From: Lachnospiraceae bacterium
GTDB taxonomy: Bacteria > Bacillota_A > Clostridia > Lachnospirales > Lachnospiraceae
NCBI GenBank assembly: GCA_021770615.1
Contig: JAETQR010000008.1
Location: 48,819-112,818, forward strand
Direction: 5' to 3'
DNA length: 64,000 nt
The notes under the pieces are model-generated. The model had not been told where the DNA came from, did no database searches, and was given only the letters and a program-made list of their open reading frames with translations. Positions 62,294 to 64,000 of this stretch are shown here, in pieces. Within the stretch, counting starts at the first letter, position 1. Every line of letters begins with the position of its first letter. Both the position numbers and the translations under genes were made by a program.

Positions 62294-63856
62294 ATGGAGC
62301 TAATAAAGCAGAGAGTTCATATGAACCGGTGTAACAGCAGGGAAAATGTACAGATTACACTGGATGCAGATTTTAATGTACCAGACATAAAACCGGATGC
62401 CAGGGCAGTTATGCAGGAAAAAGGTGAGGTTGTGATCGAGGAGATCCGGATCCTTGATGGTAAAGTAAATATAAAAGGTGCGCTGTATTTTACACTTTTA
62501 TATGCCGGAGAGGATGAAATGCCGGTCTGCGACCTGACGGGAAATATTCCGATCAGTGAGACTGTGGCGCTCGGATGTGACTCCACAAGGGAGGATGAGA
62601 TCACGATACATACGTCGATCGATGACCTTCGGGGGGAGCTTATCAATTCACGTAAATTTGGAGTGAAGGCTATCATAAATATGGAAGTTTTGGCTGAAAC
62701 GGTATATGATGGCGAAGGGGCAATCGAGATCGAAGGTGATGATTCGATCCTTAAGAGGAAAAAAAGTATGGATATCACCAGATTGATCCTGGCAAAAAAA
62801 GATACGTTACGGGTTCGCGACGAATGTAAGATACCAGGGACAAAAGATACGATCGGGCGTATTTTATATGACGATGTGAGCTTACTTGAGGTGGAGACGA
62901 GAGTTGGAGAGGATAAGCTTGTGCTTTCTGGTGAGGCAAGTCTCTTCATTATTTATCTGAGCGCAGATGAATCTCCCCAGCTTAATTTTCATGAGTGTGT
63001 GATCCCGTTGGCCGGAGAGGTTAACTGCGGAGGATGTGATGAGACAAATGTGGTTCAGGCTGAGGTCGGGATACACAGCCGGGAGATCGAGGTAAAGAGT
63101 GATGAGGATGGGGAAGATCGCGTCATTGATGTGGAAATTGTCCTTGATCTTGCGATAAAAGCATTCGGGGAGGAGAGGATGGAACTTCTCACCGATTTCT
63201 ATTCAACGAAAAGGGAGTGCACACCGGTATTTGAGACGTCTTATTTTGAAAACCTGATTCTGAAAAACAAAAGCAAATCACGTGTAAACGGGAGAATACA
63301 GATGGATTCGGCAAATCCGCCTCTGCAGATATGGAAAGTTACAGGAGATGTGCGGGTGGACGAAAAAAGGATTGTGGAAGATGGCGTGGAAGTAGAGGGA
63401 ATCATAGATATAAATGTGCTGTACCAGTCTGCGGATAGTAGTGTTCCGCTCGCAGCATCCGCCGGTGTCCTGCCTTTTGAGCAGCACATTCAGGTACCGG
63501 ATATTTTACCTGACAGCGATATCCGTATGACAGCGGGGATCGAACAGATCAGCGGTTCTCTTCTGGGAGAAAATGAGGCGGATATAAAAGCCATTGTAGT
63601 TATTGATGTGCTGGCTTTTAATAATATCGAGGAGCCGATCATCGCTGACTTTAAGATCGAAGAACTGGACTGCGATGCGAGGGCGAGAGAACCGGGACTG
63701 ATCGGATATGTGGTGAAGAAAGGAGATGAACTCTGGAATATCGCAAAAGAATTTTATACGACGATCGATACGATCATGGAGATCAATAAACTGGAGAGTG
63801 ACCAGATCCATGAAGGGGATGTACTTCTTGTAATGAAAGAGGCGAACTGTGCATAG
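62294..63856 (+). CDS. SPOCS (DUF3794) and LysM domain protein, SipL-like
   Basis: The 520-residue protein has three SPOCS/DUF3794-type repeats (about 20-150, 160-310 and 320-450; for example VTLDADFNVPDIKPDA-like QITLDADFNVPDIKPDA and EQHIQVPDILPDSD) and a C-terminal LysM domain (YVVKKGDELWNIAKEFYTTI). This is the layout of SipL, the clostridial partner of SpoIVA in spore-coat assembly. GAGGAGGG precedes the ATG. The name is inferred from architecture; no SpoIVA gene is in the window. Confidence 0.88.
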   Translation: MELIKQRVHMNRCNSRENVQITLDADFNVPDIKPDARAVMQEKGEVVIEEIRILDGKVNIKGALYFTLLYAGEDEMPVCDLTGNIPISETVALGCDSTREDEITIHTSIDDLRGELINSRKFGVKAIINMEVLAETVYDGEGAIEIEGDDSILKRKKSMDITRLILAKKDTLRVRDECKIPGTKDTIGRILYDDVSLLEVETRVGEDKLVLSGEASLFIIYLSADESPQLNFHECVIPLAGEVNCGGCDETNVVQAEVGIHSREIEVKSDEDGEDRVIDVEIVLDLAIKAFGEERMELLTDFYSTKRECTPVFETSYFENLILKNKSKSRVNGRIQMDSANPPLQIWKVTGDVRVDEKRIVEDGVEVEGIIDINVLYQSADSSVPLAASAGVLPFEQHIQVPDILPDSDIRMTAGIEQISGSLLGENEADIKAIVVIDVLAFNNIEEPIIADFKIEELDCDARAREPGLIGYVVKKGDELWNIAKEFYTTIDTIMEINKLESDQIHEGDVLLVMKEANCA

Positions 63857-63883
63857 CCGGAAAGGTAAAGCATGAAGAAAAAA

Positions 63884-63935
63884 GGGGGCTGTCGCATTAG
63901 CGATTGAAAAATCGTGAAGTGGCAGCTTCCTTTTT
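63884..63935 (+). terminator. Terminator after the SipL-like gene
   Basis: GGGGGCTGTCGC (63884-63895) pairs with GTGGCAGCTTCC (63919-63930), an inner CGATT/AATCG hairpin sits in the loop, and TTTTT follows. No gene is seen in the remaining bases to the window end. Confidence 0.8.
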
Positions 63936-64000
63936 GCTGTGTTTTGAATAAATTCAGCGATTATTTCATCATTTTCTCATATTTCTTTAAAACAGGTGTA

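Overview
The window reads as chromosome of a spore-forming, Gram-positive anaerobe of the class Clostridia, most likely a Lachnospiraceae-type gut bacterium. The grounds are SpoVT, SpoIIE, YabP/YabQ, a SipL-like SPOCS/LysM protein and Veg, rubrerythrin, a GH127 arabinofuranosidase and a GH13 amylase, strong AGGAGG-type ribosome sites with some TTG/GTG starts, and consensus TTGACA/TATAAT promoters. No rRNA, tRNA or CRISPR array was recognised.

Layout. 1-9.4 kb: the end of a BceS-like kinase, a response regulator/kinase pair, then a tightly packed uncharacterised ABC-export cluster (lipoprotein, two permeases, ATPase, CARDB-like surface protein, membrane protein). 9.6-11.8 kb: a lipoprotein and a six-helix chemoreceptor. 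11.9-18.4 kb: a complete pstSCAB-phoU-phoB-phoR phosphate regulon behind a Pho box. 18.6-21.4 kb: an AT-rich patch of small secreted or membrane proteins and a broken lipoprotein. 21.5-28 kb: an AAA_14/DUF4143 ATPase, a BceAB-type transporter, and an SOS-type DNA-repair pair (radical SAM plus DUF4130). 28-34 kb: an HPt/hybrid-kinase phosphorelay, the GH127 enzyme and an AraC regulator. 34.2-36.4 kb: an IbrA/IbrB pair behind palindromic elements. 36.6-47.4 kb: rubrerythrin-thioredoxin reductase, then a core cluster in Bacillus-like order (spoVT, HU, rqcP, yabP, yabQ, divIC, spoIIE, tilS, hpt, ftsH). 47.9-57 kb: GH13 enzyme, orphan integrase, Pro-Thr-rich surface protein, Panacea toxin-antitoxin pair, metallophosphoesterase and DUF4474 protein. 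57-59 kb: an IS110/IS1111-type element. 59-64 kb: a NifX-like protein, Lrp regulator, panD, coaBC, veg and the SipL-like gene.

The most unusual content is non-coding. At least four intergenic regions hold long, multi-hairpin palindromic elements (around 9.4, 34.3, 39.8 and 47.7 kb), and a second copy of the first lies at 57.0-58.95 kb, split by the IS110/IS1111 element. Because copy 1 shows the uninterrupted site, the IS ends can be placed to the base: a 2-bp AG (CT on the other strand) core. The 3' non-coding end of the IS holds a candidate bridge RNA (58547-58750) closed by a 21-bp stem. One segment matches the right target flank over 11 nt, another the left flank over 6 nt, and a third the element's own right end over 7 nt. 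The target specificity of this element can therefore be read from the sequence, and an unoccupied identical target remains at 9506-9520.

Other regulatory reads are a spoIIE promoter with 21-bp spacing and Spo0A-type boxes, LexA-like boxes around the promoter of the radical-SAM repair pair and near the Panacea promoter, and a Pveg-like promoter for veg.
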